DNA of 64,000 bases from Bacillus sp. N1-1 (GTDB lineage Bacteria > Bacillota > Bacilli > Bacillales > Guptibacillaceae): contig NZ_CP046564.1 of NCBI RefSeq assembly GCF_009818105.1, positions 2,852,001 to 2,916,000 of the forward strand, read 5' to 3'. Under the pieces are notes generated by a model, which was not told the DNA's origin, made no database searches, and was given only the letters and a program-made list of their open reading frames with translations. A program made the translations under genes and the position numbers. Of this stretch, positions 1 through 8,613 are shown piece after piece (within the stretch, counting starts at the first letter, position 1; each line of letters opens with the position of its first letter).

Positions 1-164
1 TGCTCTTCAGAAGTTGGACGTTCATTTTCAGGTGACTGTAAATAAGGGCGGTCCATTACACCGGGAGCTACTTCCGCTGCTGCTTCTTCATAATAATCCT
101 CTTCAGCGCGTACCTCTCGCTCCTCGATTAGGTCCAGATCCTCATCTTGTCTGTCTTCTGTCAT
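1..164 (-). CDS. N-terminus of an acidic protein of unknown function (YqfX position), cut by the window edge
   Basis: Only the first ~54 codons are present. The start at 164 has a GAGGG ribosome site about 6 bases upstream; an ATG at 170 lies too close to it. The visible part is very acidic (many Asp/Glu and EE pairs), then has an Ala/Glu stretch and a Pro-containing segment. No signal peptide or membrane segment is visible yet. It diverges from yqfW. In B. subtilis the gene in this slot is yqfX, a small putative membrane protein, so that name is likely by position only. I do not recognise a domain in the visible part. Confidence 0.55.
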   Translation of the reverse strand, partial: MTEDRQDEDLDLIEEREVRAEEDYYEEAAAEVAPGVMDRPYLQSPENERPTSEE

Positions 165-315
165 ATACATCCCTCACTTTGCCTTGTTATGGAGCATGCT
201 TAGTATTCGTAAGAAAACCAAAGAATATGTTTAATTCTTCAGTAAGATCCTTCCAACTCAAGGCCTTTGCTTCTGTGTTATGATAATACGTGAGATCACA
301 AAAAGGGGTTTTATC

Positions 316-894
316 ATGACTATCAAAAGACTCGGACTTGATATTGATGGAACAGTTACAAGTCCTAAAACATTCCTTCCATATTTAAATTCATCATTTA
401 ATAAGAAATTGTCACTCGATGATCTAACAGAGTATAACCTTGCGAATATTCTCGGCATTCATAAAGATGAATTCTTCAAGTGGTTACAAGCAAATGAGAA
501 AAACATTTATGCCAACGCAATCATCGCTGATGACGCTCATCCAACATTAGAATCCTGGGAAGGAAAGTACGACCTTTTCTACATCAGTGCCAGAGGGAAT
601 CACCTTCTAGACACAACAAAAAATTGGTTTGTTACAAATTCTGTTCCGTTCCATCACATTGAGCTTATTGGAAAACATGATAAAATTGACGCGATTAGGA
701 AACATCGTGTTGACGTATTTTTTGAAGACAAACATGATAATGCTTGTGCCATTGCAGAAGAGTGCCAAATACCTGTTATTCTTTTTAATACACCTTATAA
801 TCAAGGAGCCGTGCCTTCCAATGTTTCCCGGTTAGAATCGTGGCCTGAAGCACGTCAATGGATTCAACAACACAACAAAAGCGGCAGAGCCTGA
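316..894 (+). CDS. yqfW: HAD-superfamily putative nucleotidase (YqfW)
   Basis: 192 aa. The N-terminus LGLDIDGTVTSP carries the HAD motif I DxDGT with the nucleophile Asp. The segment FYISARG fits motif II, and FFEDKHDNA near residue 145 fits motif III/IV. This matches the 5'-nucleotidase C-like family, cytosolic phosphatases of unconfirmed substrate. I chose the ATG at 316 because AAGGGG lies 8 bases upstream; an upstream in-frame ATG at 280 has no such site. It converges on zur and shares a hairpin terminator with it, the stop codon lying inside the hairpin. The neighbourhood yqfX-yqfW-zur is the same in B. subtilis. Confidence 0.85.
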   Translation: MTIKRLGLDIDGTVTSPKTFLPYLNSSFNKKLSLDDLTEYNLANILGIHKDEFFKWLQANEKNIYANAIIADDAHPTLESWEGKYDLFYISARGNHLLDTTKNWFVTNSVPFHHIELIGKHDKIDAIRKHRVDVFFEDKHDNACAIAEECQIPVILFNTPYNQGAVPSNVSRLESWPEARQWIQQHNKSGRA

Positions 895-908
895 GCTCTA
901 CCGCTTTT
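877..908. terminator. Bidirectional hairpin terminator between yqfW and zur
   Basis: The stem pairs AAAAGCGGcAGAGC with GCTCTaCCGCTTTT around a 4-base loop. It has an A-run on the left and a T-run on the right, so it works for both convergent genes. Confidence 0.85.
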
Positions 909-1323
909 AATGTGCTTGACATTCGTCACAGCGTCCATACACCTCAAATTTATGACCAGTTACTTCAAACCCTGTATCCCCCACTGGAATAGCTTCCATA
1001 GGACAAGAATCAATATGACGTGTTTTTCCGCAGTCCAGGCAAATGAGATGATGATGATGACTTTGTGTTGCACAGCTAAGTCGATAGCGCTTTTCACCAT
1101 TCCACTCCGTCTCTTCTAAAATAGCCAGGTCGGTAAATAGCGTCAAATTTCGGTAAATCGTATCTACGCTCATCCCAGGATAACTTCTCTGCATATGATT
1201 CAGTACATCCCTCGCGGAGAGATACCTCTTCTCTTTAGCAAATAACGTCACAAGATCTTCGCGCTTCTCAGTATATTTATAGCCTTGCTCTTTTAAAATA
1301 CGCAATGCTGTAGAGACATTCAT
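907..1323 (-). CDS. zur: Zinc uptake regulator Zur (Fur family)
   Basis: 138 aa, usual Fur-family length. The N-terminal winged helix (residues ~1-80) includes the recognition segment MSVDTIYRNL. The C-terminal dimerisation and metal domain has HHHH at 89-92 and two structural-zinc CxxC pairs (C95/C98 and C132/C135). With zinc bound, Zur represses zinc uptake genes. Immediately downstream on the same strand order are znuC and znuB, and a Zur-box match precedes znuC, so this copy is Zur rather than Fur or PerR. It is the last gene of a znuC-znuB-zur unit, 17 bases after znuB, which suggests autoregulation through the same promoter. Confidence 0.93.
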   Translation of the reverse strand: MNVSTALRILKEQGYKYTEKREDLVTLFAKEKRYLSARDVLNHMQRSYPGMSVDTIYRNLTLFTDLAILEETEWNGEKRYRLSCATQSHHHHLICLDCGKTRHIDSCPMEAIPVGDTGFEVTGHKFEVYGRCDECQAH

Positions 1324-1340
1324 ACTTCCACCTCATCATG

Positions 1341-2180
1341 TTAAGATTTCCATTGTTTGATTCGTTTTACCAAAAGTACGAACAGTAAAATGAATGCTGA
1401 TAAAAGAACGATTGTTCCACCTGGCGCGATATCAAGATAATAGGCGAGGACAAGTCCTCCAAGTACAGCCATCTCACCGAAAATGATTGAATAGGCAATC
1501 GTCTGCTTAAATCCACGTGCAATTCGAATGCTGGCGGCCACAGGAAGCGTCATTAGTGCAGAAACCAATAAGACCCCTACAATTTGCATTGAAACAGCAA
1601 TCACAAATGCCACGAGTAAAATAAAAATGAAATGGATCCATTTTGCCCGTACTCCTGATACAATTGCTTGTTCTTCATCGAATGAAAGGAAGAACAGTTC
1701 TTTATATAATAGCGTTACGACAATAACGACAATCACACTAATGATTGCAACTGCCATTAAGTCACTTCGACTAATGGCAATGACACTTCCGAATAAATAA
1801 TTAAACAAATCCGAATTAAATCCATCTGCTAAAGATAAAAAGACAACCCCTAGACCAATGCCACCAGACAGCGTAATCGGAATAGCAAGCTCTTCGAAAT
1901 GTTTATATACTTTACGAAGCTGTTCGATAAATAACGAGCCCGCTGCTGAAAAACCCATCCCCATATAAACAGGATTAACACCTTGCCAAAATGTAGAATA
2001 CTTACCAAGAAGCAGGCTAGCGGCAATTCCAGCAAGTGTTATATGTGATAAGGCATCTGCAATTAATGCCTGTCTTCTAACAACGATAAATACCCCAAGA
2101 AGAGGTGCAATAACTCCAATTAAGATACCTGCCATAAAGGCATTCTGTAAAAACTCAAATTTCCATAAAGCTTGAATCAT
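1341..2180 (-). CDS. znuB: Zinc ABC transporter permease, ABC-3 family (ZnuB)
   Basis: 279 aa with about eight hydrophobic segments, typical of ABC-3 metal permeases. The segment VRRQALIADALSHITLAGIA near residue 35 is the conserved N-terminal signature. The C-terminus is basic and cytosolic. It starts 3 bases after the znuC stop and is followed by zur, so the three are co-transcribed. A manganese substrate is possible for this family, but the linked zur gene and Zur box favour zinc. No solute-binding lipoprotein (ZnuA) gene lies in the window. Confidence 0.9.
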   Translation of the reverse strand: MIQALWKFEFLQNAFMAGILIGVIAPLLGVFIVVRRQALIADALSHITLAGIAASLLLGKYSTFWQGVNPVYMGMGFSAAGSLFIEQLRKVYKHFEELAIPITLSGGIGLGVVFLSLADGFNSDLFNYLFGSVIAISRSDLMAVAIISVIVVIVVTLLYKELFFLSFDEEQAIVSGVRAKWIHFIFILLVAFVIAVSMQIVGVLLVSALMTLPVAASIRIARGFKQTIAYSIIFGEMAVLGGLVLAYYLDIAPGGTIVLLSAFILLFVLLVKRIKQWKS

Positions 2181-2183
2181 TTT

Positions 2184-2960
2184 CTAAAAGCCTCCATGAT
2201 CATGATCGTGACTTAATACATGAACATGATGGCCGTAAAAACCTGATAATTCACGTTCATTAAACTGTTCAAATTCATTCGTCTCTCCATGAAAATGAAG
2301 CGTTTTGTTTAGACAAGCAACGTGCGTCACTTTGTCCGTAATCGTTCCGATATCGTGTGTAACAAGTAATAACGTAATCCCATTTTCCTTATTCAGTTTA
2401 CCAAGAAGCTCATAAAAATCACTTGTAGAGTTCGCATCTACTCCTACTGTCGGTTCATCAAGAATCAGAATTTCCGGTTGACTGACCAATGCTCTTGCAA
2501 TAAATACCCGCTGTTGCTGGCCGCCTGAAAGTTCCCCAATATTACTCGATGCAAAATCGCTCATTCCAACTAATTGCAGAGCATCCATGACTGCCTTACG
2601 ATCATTTGTTTTCATAAATTTGAATAAACCAAGTTTGCTTGTCAGTCCCATTGATACAACTTCAAAAACAGAAGCAGGAAAACCAGAATTAAAACTATTG
2701 GCTTTTTGTGAAACATAACCAATTTTACTCCAATCATGAAATTTACTCATTTTTTTACCGAAAATATGAACAGACCCTTTTTGAGCTTTTAATAAACCGA
2801 AGATAATTTTAATTAAAGTTGATTTTCCAGATCCATTCGGTCCTACCAACCCAACAAAGGCCCCTTGAGGGATCGAGAAAGTAATATCTTCTAGTACATA
2901 GCCATCTCCATAATGAAAAGAAATGTCCTGAAGATCGATTAAATTATTAGAAGTACTCAT
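2184..2960 (-). CDS. znuC: Zinc ABC transporter ATP-binding protein (ZnuC) with His-rich tail
   Basis: 258 aa ABC ATPase. Walker A is GPNGSGKST, the signature is LSGGQQQR, Walker B is ILILDEPT and the switch His is in VTHD. The last ~16 residues are His-rich (GHHVHVLSHDHDHGGF), common in zinc ATPases and probably zinc-binding. I chose the ATG at 2960, which has AGGT about 8 bases upstream; an in-frame ATG at 2975 would overlap the Zur box and lacks a ribosome site. First gene of the znuC-znuB-zur unit. Confidence 0.92.
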   Translation of the reverse strand: MSTSNNLIDLQDISFHYGDGYVLEDITFSIPQGAFVGLVGPNGSGKSTLIKIIFGLLKAQKGSVHIFGKKMSKFHDWSKIGYVSQKANSFNSGFPASVFEVVSMGLTSKLGLFKFMKTNDRKAVMDALQLVGMSDFASSNIGELSGGQQQRVFIARALVSQPEILILDEPTVGVDANSTSDFYELLGKLNKENGITLLLVTHDIGTITDKVTHVACLNKTLHFHGETNEFEQFNERELSGFYGHHVHVLSHDHDHGGF

Positions 2961-2974
2961 TTTATTACCTACCA

Positions 2975-2997
2975 TCTATAAGAATCATTACGATTTA
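2975..2997 (-). promoter_or_regulatory. Zur box upstream of znuC
   Basis: Read on the plus strand, the right half ATTACGATTTA matches the Bacillus Zur-box half-site exactly (11 of 11). The left half matches 6 of 11, a total of 17 of 22 positions around the central base. It lies between the predicted -10 box and the znuC start, a position suited to repression. Confidence 0.75.
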
Positions 2998-3005
2998 CAT
3001 TATGT

Positions 3006-3035
3006 AGTATACATGACATCAGGAGTGTTTGTAAA
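3006..3035 (-). promoter_or_regulatory. Sigma-A type promoter of znuC-znuB-zur
   Basis: On the minus strand, TTTACA (3035-3030), an 18-base spacer and TATACT (3011-3006). The Zur box lies just downstream. Confidence 0.6.
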
Positions 3036-3151
3036 TTTAAATACTGATGTCACTCCCCTTTTTCATCTTCATGTATAATGAAAACAAAATTCATTTTTAG
3101 AAAGGAATTTCACCTTGTCTTTAAAAGTACCTTAATTCATGACCATGAAAA

Positions 3152-3177
3152 AACCCCTACTATAAAAGCAGGGGGTG
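3152..3177 (-). terminator. Terminator of the lytic transglycosylase gene
   Basis: On the minus strand ACCCCCTGC pairs with GTAGGGGT over a short loop, followed by TTTTTT. It lies about 40 bases past the stop codon of the gene ending at 3218. Confidence 0.8.
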
Positions 3178-3217
3178 TTTCGCTTCCATTATGACCGAAG
3201 CGAAAGTGCTATTTCAA

Positions 3218-4018
3218 CTACATATCATGGTTACTAGCCATTTCTTGAATCTCGTCTGAATAACCACTTTTAGGTGTTCCTTCATTTGCTACATAGGTTT
3301 TTAATCCACCGATGCCACGGTTATAAGCTGTCAGCGCTTCATCCCAATTATCGTATTTGTCATAAAGATAATCAAGATAAGTGACAGAAAGGGTTATTGA
3401 AAAATAAGGGTCAAATAATTTTTCTTCCGAGTAGTCAATTCCAGCCATATCAGCAATCCACGGGGCGGTATTCTTCATAAATTGAGCCATGCCATACGCA
3501 TGCCCATATTTTGTTTCTGGCCCGATAAGCTCTGGATCAAACGTATTACCTGTTTCTACCTTTAAAAGCTCATAAGCAATTGCAGGATCAATATCTGCTT
3601 TCATTGACTGGTAAGTTAAAAATAACCCCCACTTTTTGTTAAACTTTCCTTCACTGTCATTATAAAATTGCTCAGAATACGCTTTCGCTTGCTTCCATTC
3701 TTCTACACTCACTGATTGCGTACCGAGTGAATAACCTGTTTCTTTCTCTAATCTAGTTATCGCTGTCTGTGTCTTGATCTGATCGTTCTGGGAAGATTTT
3801 TGATCCAACTCCCCAACCGTTGTTTTCGCATCGGCAACTTGTTCGTTAAAAAAGTGGAATTGTACGAGAATGATAGCTAGTACAAGTGTTAGAACAATTG
3901 CAGTGATCATTGACAGAGTTTTTTTTAGGTTGTTTTGAATAAAATTGATAGTCTTGCACTCCTTTACAACTGGTATTAATAAAGCTGAAGAGCACCAGTT
4001 AAGTTTATACCCTAACAT
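3218..4018 (-). CDS. Membrane-anchored lytic transglycosylase (SLT domain)
   Basis: 266 aa from the ATG at 4018. Residues ~36-55 form one membrane segment, then a short helical linker, then an SLT/lysozyme-like domain. The probable catalytic Glu is E155 in LLKVETGN, followed by YGHAYGMAQFM and a C-terminal TAYNRGIGGL motif typical of goose-lysozyme-like transglycosylases. It would cleave peptidoglycan outside the membrane. The first 23 residues look unlike a natural N-terminus, and an AAGGAG site lies 9 bases before an in-frame ATC codon at 3949, so the true start is uncertain (see findings). Absent from the equivalent B. subtilis locus. Confidence 0.8.
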   Translation of the reverse strand: MLGYKLNWCSSALLIPVVKECKTINFIQNNLKKTLSMITAIVLTLVLAIILVQFHFFNEQVADAKTTVGELDQKSSQNDQIKTQTAITRLEKETGYSLGTQSVSVEEWKQAKAYSEQFYNDSEGKFNKKWGLFLTYQSMKADIDPAIAYELLKVETGNTFDPELIGPETKYGHAYGMAQFMKNTAPWIADMAGIDYSEEKLFDPYFSITLSVTYLDYLYDKYDNWDEALTAYNRGIGGLKTYVANEGTPKSGYSDEIQEMASNHDM

Positions 4019-4077
4019 TTATATCTCAAACCTTTCTACTATTTTGCTCATCAATGAACATCCTTACATAAGAAAAA

Positions 4078-4098
4078 AGGCCCCAATTAAGGGAGCCT
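4078..4098 (-). terminator. Terminator of yqfU
   Basis: AGGCcCC pairs with GGgaGCCT around a short AT loop, with an A-run on the left that reads as a T-run on the minus strand. It abuts the yqfU stop codon. Confidence 0.7.
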
Positions 4099-4963
4099 AA
4101 TGAATCGGGGATTTGAATTTTGCACCTCTCGTTTCTTGCGTGTTCATAATCGTGAGAAATGCGTGAGGGTCAATATCATAAATAACACTTTTAAGCTTTG
4201 TAACCTCAAGACGAGTGATAACAACGTAGATCACTTCTTTTTCTTCGTCAGTATAACCACCTTTCCCAACCAGTTTTGTTGTTCCTCTACCTAGTCGATC
4301 AAGGATCGCATCAGAAATCTCCTCATATAAATCAGATACAATCAATACTGCTTTTGTTTCATCAAGACCTTGAATGACGGTATCTATTGTTTTAAATGCA
4401 ATATAGTACGCCATTACAGAATACATGGCATTTTCCCAACTGAAAACAAAACCAGCCCAGGTAAAAATAAAAATGTTTGTAAACATAACAAATTCGCCAA
4501 TTGAAAAGGGGATTTTTTTTGTTAATAGAATACCTAATATTTCCGTCCCATCCATTGAGCCTCCATGTCGAATAACCAGCCCAACTCCAAGTCCTAAAGT
4601 TAGCCCACCAAACACCGTGCCCAAAATTGGCTCAGTGGTAAATGGCTCAGTATGATGAAGAAGCGTCTCAAAAGTCGCAAGCCCAATAATTCCAAATAAG
4701 GTTGAAAAAGCAAACGTTTTTCCAATTTGTTTGTAGCCATAATACATAAACGGAAGATTTAAAACAACCACCAAAATTGCAAAATTAAAGGGTGTGAGAT
4801 GATCGAGAATCAGAGAAACGCCGATTATTCCCCCATCAATTAACTGATTGGGAACAAGAAACAATTCAATAGCGGCTGCAGCGAGAAAAGCGCCAATCAT
4901 AATCATAAGTAATCTGTAAATTAAGTGCGTTTTACTTTCTTTCCTATGCTGTTTTTTTTCCAT
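4097..4963 (-). CDS. yqfU: YitT-family membrane protein (YqfU)
   Basis: 288 aa. The N-terminal half has five or six membrane segments with the family motif [13 protein letters not shown] near residue 40 and [13 protein letters not shown] near residue 130. The C-terminal ~80 residues are a soluble DUF2179 domain ending in [13 protein letters not shown]. The function is unknown; YitT proteins are suspected transporters or regulators. A GGAGGG site precedes the ATG. In B. subtilis yqfU is likewise next to yqfT and nfo. Confidence 0.87.
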   Translation of the reverse strand: MEKKQHRKESKTHLIYRLLMIMIGAFLAAAAIELFLVPNQLIDGGIIGVSLILDHLTPFNFAILVVVLNLPFMYYGYKQIGKTFAFSTLFGIIGLATFETLLHHTEPFTTEPILGTVFGGLTLGLGVGLVIRHGGSMDGTEILGILLTKKIPFSIGEFVMFTNIFIFTWAGFVFSWENAMYSVMAYYIAFKTIDTVIQGLDETKAVLIVSDLYEEISDAILDRLGRGTTKLVGKGGYTDEEKEVIYVVITRLEVTKLKSVIYDIDPHAFLTIMNTQETRGAKFKSPIH

Positions 4964-5105
4964 TACACCCTCCAGAAAGTTCCAAAGTAAGGATCTTATT
5001 ACTTATTATATTAAAATACTCCTTGTACTAAAAGGCTACCAACACGATTTTGAACACCTTCACGAGGAGGATGCATAGTATGAGATAGGCAAAGGGGGCA
5101 TCGTG

Positions 5106-5366
5106 ATGAATCCAATACAGCTTCAACTTGTAAACTTCAAATTGAACCGTATTACGGCTGAAGAACTACTTCAGCTATCTAAACAATATGGTATTACACT
5201 TACAGCAGGAGATGCAAAGAAAATTGTCCAAATATTGAAACAAGAAAATATCGATATTGCAAATCAAACGCAACGAAAGCGCATTTTATTGAAAATCAGC
5301 CGTGAAGTTAATCCTTCCGTTGCATCTCGTGTAAACAAGTTGATGTTATCTTTTTTAAATCAATAA
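5106..5366 (+). CDS. yqfT: YqfT, DUF2624 small protein
   Basis: 86 aa, soluble and helical, with no membrane segment. It resembles the DUF2624 family known only from Bacillales. The ATG at 5106 sits 7 bases after a GGGGG ribosome site; a GTG at 5103 is possible but too close. It converges on nfo, sharing a terminator. Its placement between yqfU and nfo is conserved in Bacillus. Function unknown. Confidence 0.8.
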   Translation: MNPIQLQLVNFKLNRITAEELLQLSKQYGITLTAGDAKKIVQILKQENIDIANQTQRKRILLKISREVNPSVASRVNKLMLSFLNQ

Positions 5367-5394
5367 CAAAAAACCGCTTTAGCGGTTTTTTGTT
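5365..5394. terminator. Bidirectional terminator between yqfT and nfo
   Basis: A perfect 14-base inverted repeat (AACAAAAAACCGCT and its complement) with A- and T-runs at the two ends. Both stop codons touch it. Confidence 0.9.
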
Positions 5395-6286
5395 AGACAG
5401 TCATTAACTTGTTTTTTAAATCCTCATCAAACTTCTTATTACGAAGCATTTCAATCTCAAGTTTATACGGTGCTTTCTTATTTTTCTTATCTTCTCCTAC
5501 ATACGGAGTTTCTAGAATTTTGGGAATTTCTTTTAATTGCGGATGATGAATCACTTTATTTAGAGCGTCAAAACCAATATAACCAAAACCAATATTTTCA
5601 TGGCGGTCTTTCGCTGCTCCACGTTCATTTTTACTATCATTTACGTGAAGAACCTTCAATCGATCTATCCCAACAATACGATCGAATTCATTTAATACAC
5701 CATCGAAGTCATGAACAATATCATAGCCCGCGTCATGAGTATGACACGTGTCAAAACAGACAGATAGCTTCTCATTATGCGTCACACCATCTATAATTTG
5801 AGCCAGCTCTTCAAAGTTTCTACCACATTCAGAGCCTTTCCCTGCCATTGTTTCTAAAGCAATCTGTACTTCTTGCTCAGGTGTAAGAACTTCATTTAAT
5901 CCTTCGATAATCTTCTGAATCCCTTTGTCTGACCCCGCTCCTACATGAGCACCAGGATGTAAGACAATTTGACGGGCACCTAGAGCATGGGTCCGTTCGA
6001 TTTCGGAACGAAGAAAATCAACTCCAAGCTGAAATGTTTCTGGCTTCGTCGTATTCCCAATATTAATAATATACGGAGCATGTACGACAATATCCTGAAT
6101 GCCATGTTCCTTCATATGAGCGGCGCCCTTTTCAATATTGAGTTTCTCAATCGGCTTACGTCTTGTGTTCTGAGGGGCACCCGTATAGATCATAAAAGTT
6201 GTTGCACCGTATTTTACAGCTTCTTCACTTGCTCCAAGTAGCATTTTATCTCCACTCATTGAAACGTGAGATCCTATTTTTAACAT
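5393..6286 (-). CDS. nfo: Endonuclease IV, apurinic/apyrimidinic DNA repair (Nfo)
   Basis: 297 aa. It is a TIM-barrel AP endonuclease that nicks 5' to abasic sites in base excision repair. Zinc ligand motifs are visible: [31 protein letters not shown] and [10 protein letters not shown]. subtilis Nfo is also 297 aa. An AAGGGAAGGG ribosome site lies about 10 bases before the ATG. It follows cshB on the same strand after an intervening terminator, so it probably has its own promoter. In B. subtilis nfo is made in the forespore; I could not identify a sporulation promoter here. Confidence 0.95.
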   Translation of the reverse strand: MLKIGSHVSMSGDKMLLGASEEAVKYGATTFMIYTGAPQNTRRKPIEKLNIEKGAAHMKEHGIQDIVVHAPYIINIGNTTKPETFQLGVDFLRSEIERTHALGARQIVLHPGAHVGAGSDKGIQKIIEGLNEVLTPEQEVQIALETMAGKGSECGRNFEELAQIIDGVTHNEKLSVCFDTCHTHDAGYDIVHDFDGVLNEFDRIVGIDRLKVLHVNDSKNERGAAKDRHENIGFGYIGFDALNKVIHHPQLKEIPKILETPYVGEDKKNKKAPYKLEIEMLRNKKFDEDLKNKLMTV

Positions 6287-6390
6287 TATCTTCAGCCCTT
6301 CCCTTTTTTAACTTTGTTTCCATTCTCCTCATTTGATGACACAATAGCGACATCAAATCCAACTACAGGATTTATCATAATAAAGCAGAC

Positions 6391-6418
6391 AAAAACCCTC
6401 TGTATTAAGAGGGTTTTT
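6391..6418 (-). terminator. Terminator of cshB
   Basis: AAAAACCCTC and GAGGGTTTTT form a hairpin with a short loop just past the cshB stop; poly-T lies on both sides. Confidence 0.85.
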
Positions 6419-6421
6419 GAG

Positions 6422-7699
6422 TTATTTTCTACGTTGCTTTTGCTGAATTCTGTCACGCTCTTGTTGCATTTTCTTTTTGTACCCTGGTTTAACTTTCTTT
6501 GGCTTTGGTACAAAAACGTCCGGCTTTGATGAAGTTGGTTTTTTACGAGGAGTTACAGGTTTCGCTTCTACCCATTCCCCGTTCTTAACCTCTTTATATG
6601 CAATACTGATCCCCTTTGCTGATAGCTTTTGAATCGCTTGTTGATCAGAAGGCTCTGCTAGTGTATAAGCAATCCCATCCTGACCTGCACGTGCTGTTCG
6701 TCCTACGCGGTGAATATAGAAATCAAGATCCTTTGGTAATTCAAAATTAATGACGTGTGACACGCCTTTTATGTCAATCCCTCTTGAAGCAAGGTCTGTC
6801 GCTACGACATACTGACATTCAGCTTCTTGAATTTTCTTCATAATTTGCTTGCGCTGACGAGCTTGAACACCACCGTGAAGTCGCTCTACATTATGCCCGT
6901 TCTCAATTAAAAAATCAGCTACTTCATCAGCTGTTTGTTTCGTATTCGTAAAGACAAGAGCTAAATAAGGGTTAATGGCTTTTGTTACATTAAGCAGTAA
7001 CTCTTTCTTCTCACGATATCGGGCTGGTATAAATATATTTTCTACTTTATCAGCCGTTACCTGCTCAGCATTGACTTCAACAAATTTAGGGTTGTCCATA
7101 TATTTCTTCAAAAATGGTTGTAGACTCTTTGGAATTGTTGCAGAGAATACGAGCATTTGTAACTCTTTTGCCATTCTTGAAGCAATATAGTCCACATCTT
7201 CAATGAAGCCCATATCTAGCATCTGATCAGCTTCGTCTACTACGAGCATAGTTGCAGGAAAAACGCTTAAGGCTTGCTCTTCAACAAGGTCTTTAATTCT
7301 TCCTGGTGTTCCAATTACGATATGTGGCGTATTTTTCATCCGACTAATCATGCGTTTCCGATCCGTTCCACCTACGGCTTTTTTGATGGAAATCGCTTCT
7401 TCTTCTGAAAGCGGCTCGATTAATTTTAATGCCTCATTATATATTTGATCAGCTAGTTCGCGAGTTGGTGCTGTAATCACGGCCTGACATTCATTCTTTT
7501 CACGGTCAATACGATGAATAAGCGGCAAAAGAAAGGCAAGTGTTTTACCTGATCCCGTTTGTGATTGACCAATTGCACTCTCGCCATTACGTATAGCTGG
7601 TACAAGTCTCTCTTGTATTTCAGTTGGTCTTGTGAATTTCTGAGCCTCTAGCGCTTCAATTAAGAATGGCTTAAGCCCTAATCTATCAAATTGTTTCAT
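6422..7699 (-). CDS. cshB: DEAD-box RNA helicase CshB (YqfR)
   Basis: 425 aa from the ATG at 7699, which has GGAGG 9 bases upstream; a further in-frame ATG at 7720 overlaps that site. Motifs in order: SQTGSGKT (I), PTRELA (Ia), TPGRI (Ib), VDEAD (II), SATIP (III), ATDLASRGID (V) and HRVGRTARAG (VI). The C-terminal ~50 residues are basic and suited to RNA binding. The B. subtilis counterpart remodels RNA during cold growth and ribosome assembly. Confidence 0.93.
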   Translation of the reverse strand: MKQFDRLGLKPFLIEALEAQKFTRPTEIQERLVPAIRNGESAIGQSQTGSGKTLAFLLPLIHRIDREKNECQAVITAPTRELADQIYNEALKLIEPLSEEEAISIKKAVGGTDRKRMISRMKNTPHIVIGTPGRIKDLVEEQALSVFPATMLVVDEADQMLDMGFIEDVDYIASRMAKELQMLVFSATIPKSLQPFLKKYMDNPKFVEVNAEQVTADKVENIFIPARYREKKELLLNVTKAINPYLALVFTNTKQTADEVADFLIENGHNVERLHGGVQARQRKQIMKKIQEAECQYVVATDLASRGIDIKGVSHVINFELPKDLDFYIHRVGRTARAGQDGIAYTLAEPSDQQAIQKLSAKGISIAYKEVKNGEWVEAKPVTPRKKPTSSKPDVFVPKPKKVKPGYKKKMQQERDRIQQKQRRK

Positions 7700-7945
7700 T
7701 TTTGTTGTTCCTCCATCCATTAATCCACTTTGTATTATAAAGCAAATTCACGTAAAGCGCCATACGTTCAGAAAAGACCTTCCACTCTGATTTTGCATGC
7801 ACTGTCATTTAATAGAAATATTACGTTTCCTTCGCATTTTTTTAAAAAGCAATTCCATGCTTAAAGAAGGCAGATCTGAGTTAAAAACTTTTCTATTATT
7901 TGTATTGCCCAATATTGTACCTTCTCACACCTTCTATTTTTTCAG

Positions 7946-7954
7946 CATACCTTA
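7946..7954 (+). promoter_or_regulatory. Possible sporulation (sigma-K-like) -10 element upstream of yqfQ
   Basis: CATACCTTA matches the sigma-K -10 pattern CATAnnnTA, with an AC dinucleotide 17 bases upstream (7927-7928). The match is short and unconfirmed. Nothing else is seen in the 300-base gap between cshB and yqfQ. Confidence 0.3.
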
Positions 7955-8003
7955 ATAGTACCAACAGTTTATTTTGGTCAAGTTATAAGAAGGAGGGTAT
8001 GAC

Positions 8004-8600
8004 ATGAATCAATTTCCTCCCTCCCCTCAAAGTGGTCCGGGTCCTGGCATGGGCTTTCCATTTTCCGGCGGAGGGTTTCAAGGTCCCGGCCCAGGCTTTT
8101 CACAGCCTCCACAAACAGGAACTGGAGGACTATTATCTAGGTTTTTAGGCGGTGGGGGAACTCAAGCAGGGGGACTCCCTATGCCTCCAGGTTCATTTCC
8201 AGCAATGCAGCGTGGGGCGATACCTGGTTTTCCTCAGCAGGCCGGGATGTTATCACGATTTCTTCCAGGTGCCGGCCAGGGTGGTATGGATATGATGGGC
8301 ATGATCCAAAATGTTCAAAAAGTGATGCAAGCTGCCGACACAATTAAACCTATGGTACAGCAATACGGACCAATGGTAAAACAACTGCCAGAAATGATCG
8401 CTTTATTTAAAGAATACCAAAAATCCTCAGGGGAAACAGAAGATGATAAAGATAGCGAAGCAGACGAAACACCTAAGAAAGCAAAAAAATCTTCTAAAAA
8501 AACAAAAGGTAAAACCCCTCCAATAACAAACGCAAAGAAAAAATCAAAACCGATTTCAAATGAACAAAGTATTAAATCAAAACCTAAACTCTATGTTTAA
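8004..8600 (+). CDS. yqfQ: YqfQ/VrrA-type Gly/Pro-rich protein with basic tail
   Basis: 198 aa in three parts. Residues 1-95 are rich in Gly, Pro, Phe and Gln with repeated GPGPG blocks and two LSRFL motifs (44-48 and 83-87). Residues ~96-140 form a Met/Gln/Lys helix. Residues ~143-198 are a charged tail, first acidic and then Lys/Ser-rich. There is no signal peptide. A GGAGGG site lies 6 bases before the ATG. The family is the YqfQ-like proteins, which include the repeat-variable VrrA of Bacillus anthracis. Molecular function is unknown; composition suggests a structural or spore-associated protein, which is inference. It sits just upstream of ispH as in B. subtilis. Confidence 0.8.
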   Translation: MNQFPPSPQSGPGPGMGFPFSGGGFQGPGPGFSQPPQTGTGGLLSRFLGGGGTQAGGLPMPPGSFPAMQRGAIPGFPQQAGMLSRFLPGAGQGGMDMMGMIQNVQKVMQAADTIKPMVQQYGPMVKQLPEMIALFKEYQKSSGETEDDKDSEADETPKKAKKSSKKTKGKTPPITNAKKKSKPISNEQSIKSKPKLYV

Positions 8601-8613
8601 CCAACGTGTTTCG

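Noticed and set aside
3063..3140. TATAAT at 3074-3079 followed by AAAGGAA and a TTG reading frame
   Set aside because: No -35 box at the right distance, and the frame closes after six codons.
5470..5796. A 108-codon open frame on the plus strand inside nfo
   Set aside because: Antisense to a well-conserved enzyme, Tyr/His-rich low-complexity product, no ribosome site; a shadow frame. The same applies to 45061-45435 inside lepA and 46998-47342 inside gpr.
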